Assembly (NCBI GenBank): GCA_032718475.1
Contig: JAUCBJ010003911.1
Span: 1 to 29,224, forward strand
Direction of reading: 5' to 3'
From: Nemertoderma westbladi
Taxonomy: Eukaryota > Xenacoelomorpha > Nemertodermatida > Nemertodermatidae
DNA: 29,224 nucleotides
Below are positions 28,591 through 29,224 of this stretch, one piece after another; position 1 is the stretch's first letter; every line of letters starts with the position of its first letter. The notes under the pieces are model-generated. The model saw only the letters and a list, made by a program, of their open reading frames with translations, ran no database searches and was not told where the DNA came from. A program made the position numbers and the translations under genes.

Positions 28591-29224
28591 GTACCCTTCT
28601 CATGGATCGGGAAGGCGGGGTAACACTGTTTGAGCGCCGGTGTATCAGTCAGCTAATACTTCCACGGGATAGGAGTAGCGCCCACTGCCCACCCCTACCT
28701 TCGGGTGCCTTCGGGTTGCCTCCGGCTTCGGCCAACCTTTTGCTTTGCTTTTTTGCAAGGATTGGTACAAGTGAGACAAACTCTAAAAAATGGTCTGTTA
28801 CATATTATTTAATATGTATTATTTTTAATTTAGTTTCGTTAGTTTCCGGGTTTCGCTGCCGTATAAAAGTACACTTTCCCCTGTGGCTCGAAAGATATAT
28901 TTATGATAGAGCTACCCATGCCTTCGCTTTCCCTAACTTATTCTACATATGTTTGCTGCTCTCCATCCATGACCCAAGGTACTAGTCAAAGCTCTGTAGT
29001 TAATTATTATCAATGGTTATCAATTGTACAGTTTTTACTGTTTTTACCAGAGCTGCTTTATCGCCTTTTTATACAGACCACTGGGATTTATGCGGGCTGC
29101 TTCTTTTGACTTTAAATCTTTTGCAGGTGTATTGGTTAACGGCAGACCTCCACATTTCCTCTCATTGGCTCTTCTCCCATAGAATTTCACAGGCAACCAG
29201 CCTGTTACATTTATCTTATAATCT
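28591..29224. other. unassigned DNA with a GC-rich hairpin patch
   Basis: 28670-28740 stands out in GC content. ACC-TTCG-GGT (28697-28706), CC-TTCG-GG (28708-28715) and GGC-TTCG-GCC (28724-28733) are three C(TTCG)G mini-hairpins in a row, the last enclosed by GGTTG/CAACC. A 127-codon plus-strand frame (28602-28985) spans the patch but has no recognisable domain. Confidence 0.5.

Noticed and set aside
28602-28985. 127-codon plus-strand open frame as a gene
   Set aside because: No recognisable domain, and it begins in and depends on the GC-rich hairpin patch.
1-29224. tRNA, rRNA, CRISPR or bacterial-type operon content
   Set aside because: No cloverleaf-like sequence, no rRNA words and no regularly spaced identical short repeats with unique spacers. 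The tandem arrays have no spacers.

Overview
This looks like repeat-dominated nuclear DNA of an animal, most likely a marine invertebrate. The basis is the mix of element families: a Ty1/copia element with the GalEa-like integrase style common in marine invertebrates, single-ORF LINEs, a Penelope-like RT, and many minisatellites in AT-rich, gene-poor DNA. Species is not determinable. I found no convincing host gene, no tRNA or rRNA gene, no CRISPR array and no bacterial-type operon. Most short open frames are chance, or shadows of repeats.

Layout. 1-150: edge of a decayed BEL/Pao-like integrase. 581-2950: a 21-bp repeat, a large 68-bp minisatellite (931-1828) and non-coding DNA. 2950-4315: minus-strand 3' part of a retroelement gene (cysteine/histidine cluster plus a probable PD-(D/E)XK-like domain) that runs straight into a 55/56-bp minisatellite, which seems to be an amplification of the gene's own last codons. 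4316-5800: non-coding, with a 16-bp repeat.

5860-11116: a structurally complete minus-strand Ty1/copia retrotransposon with two identical 155-bp LTRs, a GTATC target duplication, a primer binding site for initiator tRNA-Met, intact gag-protease, and pol interrupted by two in-frame TGA codons and frameshifts. It sits inside a tandem pair of 50-bp units.

13066-21180: a cluster of one LINE family (APE endonuclease plus RT in one frame). There are two very decayed fragments in opposite orientation (13066-13440 minus, 13520-14790 plus), a 5'-truncated but long copy (14921-16992 minus), and a copy that keeps the endonuclease end but has lost the RT core (18289-about 21180 minus). Between the last two lie C-rich and hairpin-forming tandem repeats (17679-18012). 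21181-21655 is a Penelope-like RT fragment, and 21664-22115 a plus-strand fragment of a second LINE subfamily.

22116-29224: no recognisable genes. It holds dispersed direct repeats (23100/25281 and 25141/27019), diverged or true tandem arrays (24130, 25534, 27173), poly-C and (TA)n runs, and a short GC-rich patch of consecutive C(TTCG)G hairpins near 28700. The genes do not form a pathway; the window is best read as nested and decaying mobile DNA.
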